64,000 bases of DNA, from positions 1 to 64,000 of the forward strand of contig JAIELF010000019.1 of NCBI GenBank assembly GCA_019753235.1. The letters run 5' to 3'. A model generated the notes under the pieces. The model searched no databases and was not told the DNA's origin. It worked only from the letters and a program-made list of their open reading frames with translations. Shown piece after piece: positions 1-7,316 of this stretch. How positions within the stretch are numbered: the first letter of the stretch is position 1; the number at the start of each line of letters is the position of its first letter. The translations under genes and the position numbers were made by a program. This DNA is from a bacterium (lineage in GTDB: Bacteria > Planctomycetota > Planctomycetia > Kolteriales > Kolteriaceae).

Positions 1-14
1 AAGTCTCTGGGAGG

Positions 15-764
15 ATGCCGATCGCGATGATGCGCGCTCGGTCAAAGCGATCTTGGATGGACGCGGGTCGCGTTAAGTTCGCGTACCACTGCTTGCCGAT
101 GGTGATTGCCAATCAGATGGGTTGGTGGATCGGCAATCCTGTTGACTTCTCTGTCCTTTGGAACGGCGGCGCTGAAGCGACCGATATCTCGATCGATATC
201 GATGCCGACGCGATTGGGTTCGGCCGACTGCCGGCACGGGATTGTATCCGTTCGAACTTCGGTGAGGGTGTGATCACCTTTAGCATTCCGTATCTCTTTC
301 GGACGCCGACGGGCGTGAACTTGTGGGTTCGGGGTCCTGTGAATCATCCGAAGGACGGGGCTCAACCGCTGGAAGGAATCGTGGAGACCGATTGGGCTCA
401 CGCCACGTTTACGATGAATTGGGTCATCACTCGGCCAAACGTGCCCATCGTATTTAAGGCAGGTGAACCGATTTGCCAGATCTTCCCGATCGAGCGTGGG
501 TTCGTGGAGAGCTTTCGCCCCATCGTTTGCAGCATCCAAGATGCCCCGAGTCTGGAGAAATCGTATTTGGCCTGGCACGATGGACGCGATCAAGTCATTG
601 CCGATCTTCGCTTGGGTGGGTCATCCGTGATGGCGGACGAACCTGGTCAGCATGAATACCTGCAAGGGGTCGATCCCACCGGATCCAGTGTTCTCGATCA
701 TCAAACCAAGCTTCATCTGCGCGATTTCATTCGCGTCGATCCGCCCAGCGAGGATCCTACGTGA
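15..764 (+). CDS. DUF6065 family protein (5' end probably outside the window)
   Basis: Protein of about 249 residues resembling the DUF6065 family of unknown function. Recognisable family features are the early WMD tripeptide, the FAYHCLP and IANQMGW segments, a WNGG segment, then VRGPVNHPKD, GIVETDW, FTMNW and GEPICQIFPI. The C-terminal 45 residues are polar and look like a linker tail. The frame is open to the left edge of the window. The first visible ATG leaves about ten residues fewer before WMD than I expect for the family, and the GGGAGG just before it is too close to act as its ribosome site. The true start is therefore probably upstream. Function is unknown; no enzymatic motif is visible. 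Confidence 0.75.
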   Translation: MPIAMMRARSKRSWMDAGRVKFAYHCLPMVIANQMGWWIGNPVDFSVLWNGGAEATDISIDIDADAIGFGRLPARDCIRSNFGEGVITFSIPYLFRTPTGVNLWVRGPVNHPKDGAQPLEGIVETDWAHATFTMNWVITRPNVPIVFKAGEPICQIFPIERGFVESFRPIVCSIQDAPSLEKSYLAWHDGRDQVIADLRLGGSSVMADEPGQHEYLQGVDPTGSSVLDHQTKLHLRDFIRVDPPSEDPT

Positions 765-1055
765 CCTTATTGTTGTTCCGATGTCCGAATCTCGCGTGAT
801 ACGACTAACAGGGCCGATTCGTCGGCAAGTCCCAGGCCTCCGCTGCTTTGATGGGCGGACATTATTCGGCAAGTAATCAGCGCATTCCGACGGAAATTGC
901 CATCTACTGCAATGTCTTCTAAGGGCATAAAAAAATAGACTTACGACTAAAAAATGGTGTTGAAGGCGAATGCCGATGTCACAAAACGGGCGATGGAGCG
1001 TCTATCCATCGTCGGTGTGTCACGGATCCGGTTAAGCCTCTGGTTCTTGCCGGTA

Positions 1056-1084
1056 TTGACAATCCCAGCGTGAATTTTAATAAT
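1056..1084 (+). promoter_or_regulatory. Sigma-70-type promoter for the DNRLRE protein gene
   Basis: TTGACA at 1056-1061 is followed after 17 bp by AATAAT at 1079-1084, a near-consensus -35/-10 pair. Transcription would begin near 1091, about 90 nt before the ATG at 1182. The leader holds a perfect 6-bp hairpin (GCCGTC, loop CTTT, GACGGC, 1103-1118). The rest of the gene-free stretch 765-1181 has an AT-rich patch at 918-960 and nothing else I can name. Confidence 0.6.
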
Positions 1085-1181
1085 CGGGCGTGGATGGACA
1101 TAGCCGTCCTTTGACGGCCGTTCGTCTACCCCGACAAGCCACTGGTCTATCCCACCACTTTTCCCACCGAGGAGGTCCTCC

Positions 1182-1883
1182 ATGTTTCACCGACGTGTCC
1201 TCATGCTTGCCAGTCTTTTGGCGCTTTTTGCACCCATTCGAGGGGAGGCGACCGTTCTGACTCTGTCTCCCTCGGCGGATACCAGGATCCTGGAATTCTT
1301 CCCAAGCAATCCATTTGGCGATGACGTCATCCTGTCGGTCTTTAACAACTTTGGCAACGTGCAACGGACGCTGATCCAAGTCGATTTAAGTGCCATCCCG
1401 GCAGGTCAGCAAATCAACTCCGCGACGTTGACGCTCTTTGGATCTCGAGCTTTTGGAGACAATGTTGATGGCAGAGCCATGGATATCCATGCCGTCACCA
1501 CTCCATGGGTCGAGCAAGCGACTTGGCTCTTCGCGTCGAGCGGAACTCCCTGGGGCACGGCCGGCGGGGATTTTGATCCCTTCGTTTATGCCACTTCCAA
1601 TGCAAATCCCCTAGAGTTCAACCCCGTTGTCTGGGACATCACCACACTTGTTCAAGACTGGTACGATGGGTCCGTCGACAATAACGGTCTTCTACTCAAA
1701 TCGATTGCGGGTAATGGTCTGACTTTCTACTCGACCAATGCCCTAAACCCACAAATCCGTCCCCTCGTCTCCATCGAATATGCCCCCATTCCCGAGGCGA
1801 GCAGCACGTTGCTCGTGGGAGCGGGTCTGCTGATGTCGCTGGGAGTCGCTTATCGCTCGGGACGGGTTCGTTCAACGAGCTAA
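1182..1883 (+). CDS. Secreted DNRLRE-domain protein with PEP-CTERM-like tail
   Basis: 233 residues. A signal peptide (MFHRRVLMLASLLALFAP, cleavage near residue 24) leads into a DNRLRE-type beta-sandwich of about 170 residues: TLSPSADTRI, RTLIQVDLSAIP, INSATLTLF, then WDITTLVQDWYDG and SIEY. The C-terminus has the layout of an exosortase sorting tail: IPEASST, a hydrophobic stretch of about 18 residues, then arginines (YRSGRVRS). The usual PEP is PEA here. A GGAGG lies eight to nine bases before the ATG. DNRLRE domains occur in extracellular, surface-attached proteins, often beside glycan-active modules; no catalytic domain is present. It is likely exported and processed at the cell surface. 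The neighbouring gene at 2247 has the same tail type. Confidence 0.8.
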   Translation: MFHRRVLMLASLLALFAPIRGEATVLTLSPSADTRILEFFPSNPFGDDVILSVFNNFGNVQRTLIQVDLSAIPAGQQINSATLTLFGSRAFGDNVDGRAMDIHAVTTPWVEQATWLFASSGTPWGTAGGDFDPFVYATSNANPLEFNPVVWDITTLVQDWYDGSVDNNGLLLKSIAGNGLTFYSTNALNPQIRPLVSIEYAPIPEASSTLLVGAGLLMSLGVAYRSGRVRSTS

Positions 1884-1890
1884 TAGCGTG

Positions 1891-1975
1891 TTGAAAAAGG
1901 GGGACAGGCACCTCGCGAGGCCCGTTTTCCCCGGAGGAAATGACGTGGGTGCTTGGAGCCAGTCCCCTTTTTCAA
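1891..1975. repeat. Planctomycete-type imperfect palindromic repeat (MITE/REP-like)
   Basis: An 85-bp element bounded by TTGAAAAAGGGG at the left and CCCCTTTTTCAA at the right. The arms extend inward as GACAGGCACC against GGAGCCAGTC, so about 20 of 22 positions pair. A second layer, TAATAGC outside the left arm and GCTAA outside the right, extends the dyad. It lies just after the stop of the DNRLRE gene and could also work as a transcription terminator. It looks like a dispersed element rather than a locus-specific hairpin. No transposase is nearby. The remaining intergenic sequence to 2246 shows nothing I can name. Confidence 0.75.
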
Positions 1976-2246
1976 CGGCCTGCTAACGATTTTCGCGCCG
2001 GAGATGCCGCTGACGACCGAACCACCGGGAGGCGTGTCGCCAGCGAATTCGCCGCGTGCTGCCGCATAGGTTGGCTCATGTTTGGCGAAGATCAGTCTTG
2101 ATCTTTGCGCCGAAGAGGCGACTTGCCTCGGCTCCATCCCTACGTCCGTCCCTCCAGAGAACCTCGACCTTCCAGGAATCGGTGTTGATCGATGCCCTCG
2201 TTTTCGACTTGAGTCTCACCGTGAAAATCCAACCGGAGCATGCACC

Positions 2247-3524
2247 ATGAAAACCGTTTCGTCTTACTCGTTGTCCCTCTTGATTCTGCTATTGGCATCG
2301 CAGGTTGTTTCGGCGCAGCCCCAGTACTTTGCCGATCAGCCCGTCAATAAACGATCGACGCTTATCGGCATTGGTGGCGACGTCATCACGGACAAGGAAT
2401 TCGCGCAAATGGCCAAAGGTCTGCTGATGACCAATGGCAACAGCAATGTTCGGGGGGCGACGTTCTTATTTGCCCAATGCTACAGCGGCGGCATGCTCGA
2501 CGACTTGAACGACACCTTCGGCACCGAGGTAAGGTGGGTCGGTGGGTCGGCCGCTCGCTACGACGAGCTTTCTTGGGGCCAAAGCAACTCGACACCAAAC
2601 GCTCTGGATTTTTGGCCCAAAGCTTTCTTTCAGGGGCTCGACGAGGCGACTTCCGAAGAAGAGATGATTACCTACATCAACTATGCTCGTGACAATGATT
2701 ACACGGGCCCCAACGGAACCGGTGCGGAGACGCCGCAATCGATCTACCGAAATGGCGGTCAATTCATCAATCATCACGAATCGATTCCCGCCGCCAGTGG
2801 TGGTCATAACGCCATCCTCTGGGCGGGCAAGGCAAATGGGATTCGCCACGTCAATGACATCAAGGGAATGTATTCCAGGCTTGTGGCCGACTTCCAAGCG
2901 ACTGGCGATCCTTGGTCGATTATTGTTCTCGGGGATTCGTCCGATTTGGGCATTGCCGCACTCCCGGCGACGAAAGCCAATCTCGCTGCCGCGTTCGAAA
3001 CACTCGAGGGGATCCAAGGACCCAACGACAACTTCCTCTTCTTCTCCAGTAACCACGGTGGATCGGAAACAGTCATCATTTTCGACCCGACCGTACTCGG
3101 CGTCGGGAACTTCTTGAACTCACGCTTCGCTCTGTCACGAGGGGAAATTGACGGCATGCTCGGTACGGACGACGCGGTGCCGGGCATCCTGCTCAATATC
3201 GACAACCTTATTGGACCGGGGCTGAAGGTCTCCATTGATGGGATCGTGCTGGATGACCCGTTCGAGAAGCGCGACCCGTCGGGCCGACCCTTCCTGTGTA
3301 TCGATCCGAGGATCCTCAAGCGGATTGGGCCGGACTTCGAAATTCGTTTCGAAAACCTGACCGGTGATCGCCTGACGATCAATGAAGTCGCCTTCAGTAC
3401 AGGCGCCATCACGAACGCGATCCCCGAAGTCGATGGGTTTCTTCTCATCGGCATCGCGACGCTCGGCTTTGCCGGCAGCCGCCTCTACGTTGCTCGGTAT
3501 CGCCGATCCGTGCAGGCCTCGTAG
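2247..3524 (+). CDS. Secreted caspase/legumain-like protein, apparently circularly permuted, with PEP-CTERM-like tail
   Basis: 425 residues from the ATG at 2247, chosen because it begins a clean signal peptide (MKTVSSYSLSLLILLLASQVVSAQ). Two clan CD peptidase signatures are visible in reverse order. A Cys motif (ATFLFAQCYSGG, Cys78) is followed by VRWVGGSAARYDELSWG, as after the catalytic Cys of legumain-type enzymes. About 190 residues later come NAILWAGK, a helix, WSIIVLGD and FLFFSSNHGG (His270), as in the N-terminal half of such domains. Normally the His half precedes the Cys half. The C-terminus, IPEVDGF plus a hydrophobic span plus YRR, is a PEP-CTERM-like tail. Role unknown: an exported protease or a pseudo-enzyme. 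Confidence 0.7.
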   Translation: MKTVSSYSLSLLILLLASQVVSAQPQYFADQPVNKRSTLIGIGGDVITDKEFAQMAKGLLMTNGNSNVRGATFLFAQCYSGGMLDDLNDTFGTEVRWVGGSAARYDELSWGQSNSTPNALDFWPKAFFQGLDEATSEEEMITYINYARDNDYTGPNGTGAETPQSIYRNGGQFINHHESIPAASGGHNAILWAGKANGIRHVNDIKGMYSRLVADFQATGDPWSIIVLGDSSDLGIAALPATKANLAAAFETLEGIQGPNDNFLFFSSNHGGSETVIIFDPTVLGVGNFLNSRFALSRGEIDGMLGTDDAVPGILLNIDNLIGPGLKVSIDGIVLDDPFEKRDPSGRPFLCIDPRILKRIGPDFEIRFENLTGDRLTINEVAFSTGAITNAIPEVDGFLLIGIATLGFAGSRLYVARYRRSVQAS

Positions 3525-3530
3525 TGTTGA

Positions 3531-3547
3531 CGAGCCTTGCGGGCTCG
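3531..3547 (+). terminator. Hairpin after the caspase-like gene
   Basis: CGAGCC (3531-3536) pairs with GGCTCG (3542-3547) around a TTGCG loop, seven bases after the stop codon. No T-run follows, so it is at best a weak intrinsic terminator. It may instead belong to the adjacent repeat element. Confidence 0.4.
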
Positions 3548-3583
3548 CTGAGCTAACAAGAGGGTTTCGCGCTGTAGTCTTCG

Positions 3584-3721
3584 TAGGGTGGGCTTGGCCC
3601 AACATTTCTGCCTCGATCGAACGTTTGCAAGAGGCGAAGAGTTGTTGTCGAACGATCGTTGCCCCTTCATCACACGCTTGCCTGCGAGGGAAGCCGGTGC
3701 GGTGGGCAGTGGCCCACCCTA
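3584..3721. repeat. Inverted-repeat element with TAGGGTGGGC ends
   Basis: Left end TAGGGTGGGCTTGGCCCA (3584-3601). The right end, read in reverse complement, is TAGGGTGGGCCACTGCCCA (3703-3721). The two arms share the outer ten bases exactly and then diverge slightly. The 138-bp unit fills most of the gap between two convergent genes and abuts the stop codon of the fusion gene on the minus strand. No coding capacity and no transposase are apparent; a small non-autonomous element is the simplest reading. Confidence 0.55.
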
Positions 3722-3723
3722 TT

Positions 3724-5514
3724 TCATGATGAGCCCCATCGAGGTACGCGCGATTCGTAGGTCCTGGGCGTTTGCTGGATCGGATGAGTGATTGTCAGTC
3801 GCCAAGCATGCAGACAGAGTGGTTGATTCGATACCGCGGCCGTCTGCATCTCTCCCAGTTCATGGCCCGGCAGGTACATTGTCTCTCCTTGAATGGGCCA
3901 ACCGAGATACCAAAGGTGGACTCGGATCTGATTCGTGCGCCCAGTCAGAGGCTTCACCCGCAGTAGCGATGTTCCGTCTGTCATCCGAGCGATGACTTCG
4001 AATTCGGTCCGTGCTCGCTGCCCATCCGTCGGATCAACGATGCGGGCACCGTGATGCCCTCCCAGGGGGGCGATGGGCTCGTCGCATGCGAACCGATCTT
4101 GCGGCGGATGCCCAACAACTCGCGCCAGATACTCTTTGTGAACTTCGCCTCGCTCGAATTGCGGCTGAACTCGCCGAGCGAATGTGGCCGTGCGAGTGAA
4201 AAGCACAATTCCCGACGTATTCGCATCGAGTCGATGGGCCGGCCTGGGCTTCTGCGGAGAATAGACCTGACGCAGCATCCACTCGAGCGTGTTGCGATGA
4301 TAGCGACCACTCGGATGCGTCGGAAGCGGCGCGGGCTTATCGATGACGATGATTGCTTCATCCTCGTCGAGAATCTCAACGTTAGGGTTGACGGCCGGTT
4401 CGACCTGTCTCCTTTCGCGCGTGTAGTACCGTTCGCCTGGATGAACGATCTTCTCGGCAGAGACCGGCAGGCGATCTCCATCGACGATGTTTCCCTGTCG
4501 ACACTGCTCGAGCCATTCTTCCCTCGGAAATTGGCTCAGGCGATGGGCGATCGTCTCCAGGATGGTTCTACCGTCGTCGCGAGCATGAATCTTGAATGGA
4601 CGGAAATTGTCCTCTGGGATCGAGCCCGGCAAGGGGTCGGTGATCTTCCGAAGCCGATCACGGCGTTGTTCGAGATGACGTTCGCGAATCTCCTCGTCGG
4701 TTCGATAACAGTGAGGACAAGAGACGCCCGGTTCTGATTTGGGGTCGGCTTGCTCGTCGGGCGTGAGGATGCTTTGGCACGCATGACAGAAGCCATGCCC
4801 CGACTCGTCGAGTTCCGGATCCAACCCGATTCGTTTATCAAAGACAAAGCACTCGCCTTGAAAATGCTTTCCGCCACATTCTTCGAAGTACCGGAGGATG
4901 CCGCCATCGAGCTGAAGAACATTCTTGAAGCCTAGGTTCAGCAAGTACGGTGCGGCCTTCTCGCAGCGAATCCCGCCCGTACAAAACGTGACGATCGGCG
5001 TATCCTCGGTGGGGCGAGCGAGCTTCTGGGCAGCATCGGGAAATTCTCGGAAGTGTTCGATTCCGATCGGGACGGCCAGGCGAAACGTACCCAACGCGAT
5101 CTCAAAATCGTTCCGTGTATCCAGCAGAATGACCGGCCGGCCCTCATCAAGCCATTGTTCCAGTTCACGGGGCGCGATACGGGGTGCGGGCCGACGTGCA
5201 GGGTCGATCCCCGTGACCCCGAAGGCGATTATCTCCTTCTTGATCTTGACCAGCATACGGGTGTAGGGCTGTTCCTGACTGTGACTTACTTTGGGAGTAA
5301 GGCCTTCGAGTCCTGGCACCAGCCGAAGCCGACCCAGTAGCCGGTCAACCTTGTCGGCCGATCCTGCGACGAAGAGATTAATCCCTTCGGTGCTGAGAAG
5401 GATAGTCCCCTTCAAGCTCCAACTTTTGCAGGAGAGATAAAGCTCCTCGCGAAGTGGTTTCAGTTGTTCGAGCGGGGCGAACAAGTAGGCGGCAATATTC
5501 GTGACAACAGGCAA
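3724..5514 (-). CDS. Fusion protein: TrhO-like rhodanese (tRNA U34 hydroxylase) plus RluA-type pseudouridine synthase
   Basis: 596 residues from a TTG at 5514, which has AGAGGA seven bases upstream and matches where TrhO proteins begin (PVVTNIAAYLFAPL); an upstream start would add up to 46 unlikely residues. The N-terminal half is TrhO/YceA-like: KGTILLSTEGIN, then a rhodanese domain with the active-site loop CTGGIRCEKA and a Cys-rich segment (CHACQ, CPHCYRTDEE). The C-terminal half is an RluA-family synthase with AHRLDANTSG, whose Asp is the catalytic residue, and RTNQIRVHLWYLGWPI. TrhO hydroxylates uridine 34 of tRNA; RluA enzymes isomerise uridines in rRNA or tRNA. The fusion suggests one polypeptide carrying two RNA modifications. 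Both active sites look intact. Confidence 0.85.
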   Translation of the reverse strand: MPVVTNIAAYLFAPLEQLKPLREELYLSCKSWSLKGTILLSTEGINLFVAGSADKVDRLLGRLRLVPGLEGLTPKVSHSQEQPYTRMLVKIKKEIIAFGVTGIDPARRPAPRIAPRELEQWLDEGRPVILLDTRNDFEIALGTFRLAVPIGIEHFREFPDAAQKLARPTEDTPIVTFCTGGIRCEKAAPYLLNLGFKNVLQLDGGILRYFEECGGKHFQGECFVFDKRIGLDPELDESGHGFCHACQSILTPDEQADPKSEPGVSCPHCYRTDEEIRERHLEQRRDRLRKITDPLPGSIPEDNFRPFKIHARDDGRTILETIAHRLSQFPREEWLEQCRQGNIVDGDRLPVSAEKIVHPGERYYTRERRQVEPAVNPNVEILDEDEAIIVIDKPAPLPTHPSGRYHRNTLEWMLRQVYSPQKPRPAHRLDANTSGIVLFTRTATFARRVQPQFERGEVHKEYLARVVGHPPQDRFACDEPIAPLGGHHGARIVDPTDGQRARTEFEVIARMTDGTSLLRVKPLTGRTNQIRVHLWYLGWPIQGETMYLPGHELGEMQTAAVSNQPLCLHAWRLTITHPIQQTPRTYESRVPRWGSS

Positions 5515-5970
5515 AGGACTTCCTCTTTCGGAGCCGATCGTACACGCCGGGCCGACCATTATGATTTCGTCATCGGTTCCCGACATGGTCCGACGTGCTC
5601 GCGACATTGACCAAGGGCCGACGCTGCCGCGCGAATCAGCCTCGGTGGGCAAGCTGCGGACGGCTTTTCCGACGCGAACATTGGTGTATTCTTAGCGACT
5701 CGGCCGAGTCGATCCCGGCCCGACGACTCTCTTCGAACGGCCAGGTGGTGATTTAGCGCAGCATCCCTGCCGACGTGCCTCTCCTCTGGGCAATCGGGCC
5801 ACGGAACAGGTTTTTTCGATGCTCAGACTGTGTCGCAAATCTCTTGCATTGTTCAGCTTGCAATCAGTTCTCATGTCGGCCCATAAAATCCGGCATAACT
5901 GTTGCATCTTTGTTGCCGCACGTCCCACTGACAGTAAGGCCGTGGATAGGACCCGAGTGGGACTGCCCAG
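5515..5970. other. Divergent intergenic region, no gene seen
   Basis: 456 bp between the start of the TrhO-RluA fusion (minus) and the FHA gene (plus). It must hold promoters for both directions. A possible weak -35/-10 pair for the FHA operon is TTGCAA near 5858 and CATAAA near 5882. I see no tRNA, stable hairpin or convincing coding frame. Confidence 0.4.
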
Positions 5971-6525
5971 ATGACATTGTCGCTGCACTTGGTGGATTCG
6001 ACCACCGGGAAAATCGTTCAGACCTGGCGATTCAAAGGAAAGGACCGGGTCGTCATCGGGCGTGGATTCGATTCTGATATTCGCCTGGCGGACAGTTCCG
6101 TTTCGCGATTGCACGTGGAGTTTGTTTTCGATCAACAGCGCGGGGGATGGATTCTTCGCTCGCTTGGCCGAAACGGGACGCACATAGAAGGCGAACCGGT
6201 GAAAGAACGGCTCATCGGCGATCGAACGGTTTTTCGATTGGGAAGTTCGGGTCCGCAGTTCCTGGCGGCACTCGATCAGAAAACCGTCGGTGATCAAGAT
6301 ACTTTGATCGGCGAGATCGACGCCGGCGGTCTTGAGTGTCTGGTGGTCAACGAACAACAGAAAGCGGAGGAAGTTCGGCAAATTGTCGAAGGGGATCGTT
6401 TTCAGCTCCTCAAAGAGCGAGCCAAGCTCTTGCGAAGCCTGCAGAAGACACCCCCGACGGAGGAACTTTCTCTTCCGCCGAGCGACGCACAAGCAAACAA
6501 CATTCAACCCAAAACTCTTCCCTAG
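5971..6525 (+). CDS. FHA-domain protein
   Basis: 184 residues. A single forkhead-associated domain spans about residues 5-95, with the diagnostic order VVIGRGFDSDI (GR), DSSVSRLHVEF (SxxH) and LGRNGTHIEG (NGT/N). FHA domains bind phosphothreonine peptides. The remaining 90 residues are charged and helical with no recognised domain. No signal peptide or membrane segment, so cytoplasmic. It is first of a tight three-gene set: 14 bases to the MinD-like gene and then 6 to glutaminase. The context suggests a phospho-dependent adaptor acting with that ATPase. The ribosome site is weak. Confidence 0.85.
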   Translation: MTLSLHLVDSTTGKIVQTWRFKGKDRVVIGRGFDSDIRLADSSVSRLHVEFVFDQQRGGWILRSLGRNGTHIEGEPVKERLIGDRTVFRLGSSGPQFLAALDQKTVGDQDTLIGEIDAGGLECLVVNEQQKAEEVRQIVEGDRFQLLKERAKLLRSLQKTPPTEELSLPPSDAQANNIQPKTLP

Positions 6526-6539
6526 AAAGTGACGGCGAC

Positions 6540-7310
6540 GTGGCCAAGACGATCTCGGTTCATTCGTTTCGCGGTGGCACGGGTAAATCCAACTCGACGG
6601 CGAACCTTGCCTCGATGTTGGCACGTCGAGGTTTCCGCGTCGCTGTTGTCGACACCGATATTCAATCCCCCGGCGTTCATGTTCTCTTTGGATTGAGCGA
6701 AGACAGAATCACCCATTGCCTGAATGATTATCTTTGGGGAACCTGCCAGATCGAGCAGGCCGCCTACGATGTAACCTCGGCCATTGCCGATGCCGATTCG
6801 AAAGAGCCCGCCACGGGACAGATCTTTCTGGTTCCCGCCAGTCTCAAGTCGGGGGCGATCGGTCGGGTTCTCAAAGAGGGATACGACGTCGGGTTGCTTC
6901 ATGACGGGTTTCGCCGACTGATTCAACAGTTGAAGCTCGACTATCTCTTCATCGATACTCACCCCGGTGTGAACGAAGAGACTCTTTTGTCCATCATCAT
7001 CTCCGACCTGCTGATTCTCGTCCTGCGCCCGGATAGTCAGGATTTTCAGGGAACATCAGTGACGATCGAACTGGCGCGGCGATTGGAAGTCGCCAATGTC
7101 TTGCTGATCGTCAACAAAATCCCTCCGGGCATGGATCGTGTTCAGCTCAAGCAAAAGGTCGAGTCGGCATATTCGGCCCAGGTGGCGGCCATGCTTCCGC
7201 TCAACAATGAAATCGTCAACCTGGCGAGTTCCTCGATCTTTGCCATTAAGTTTCCGAACCATCCTTTCACGAGAGAGCTTGAACTTGTGGCCCAGGCTCT
7301 GACGGAGTAA
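6540..7310 (+). CDS. MinD/ParA-like ATPase with variant deviant Walker A
   Basis: 256 residues from a GTG at 6540, chosen because the family N-terminus (AKTISVHSFRGGTGKSN) begins there, 14 bases after the FHA stop. The P-loop is RGGTGKS: the signature first lysine of the deviant Walker A is arginine. Then come NLASMLARRGFRVAVVDTDIQSPG (switch I Asp) and LDYLFIDTHPGVNEE (Walker B). MinD/ParA ATPases dimerise on ATP and position proteins on membranes or DNA. No C-terminal amphipathic helix is obvious, so the partner (perhaps the FHA protein) may set location. It overlaps no gene; six bases separate it from the glutaminase start, so it is probably co-transcribed. Confidence 0.85.
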   Translation: MAKTISVHSFRGGTGKSNSTANLASMLARRGFRVAVVDTDIQSPGVHVLFGLSEDRITHCLNDYLWGTCQIEQAAYDVTSAIADADSKEPATGQIFLVPASLKSGAIGRVLKEGYDVGLLHDGFRRLIQQLKLDYLFIDTHPGVNEETLLSIIISDLLILVLRPDSQDFQGTSVTIELARRLEVANVLLIVNKIPPGMDRVQLKQKVESAYSAQVAAMLPLNNEIVNLASSSIFAIKFPNHPFTRELELVAQALTE

Positions 7311-7316
7311 ACCGAC

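Noticed and set aside
3531-3547. A strong intrinsic terminator
   Set aside because: The stem is only six base pairs and lacks a T-run; kept only as a low-confidence hairpin.
5692-6624. A 310-codon minus-strand frame over the FHA gene
   Set aside because: The plus strand encodes a canonical FHA domain; the minus product is Arg/Ser-rich without motifs.
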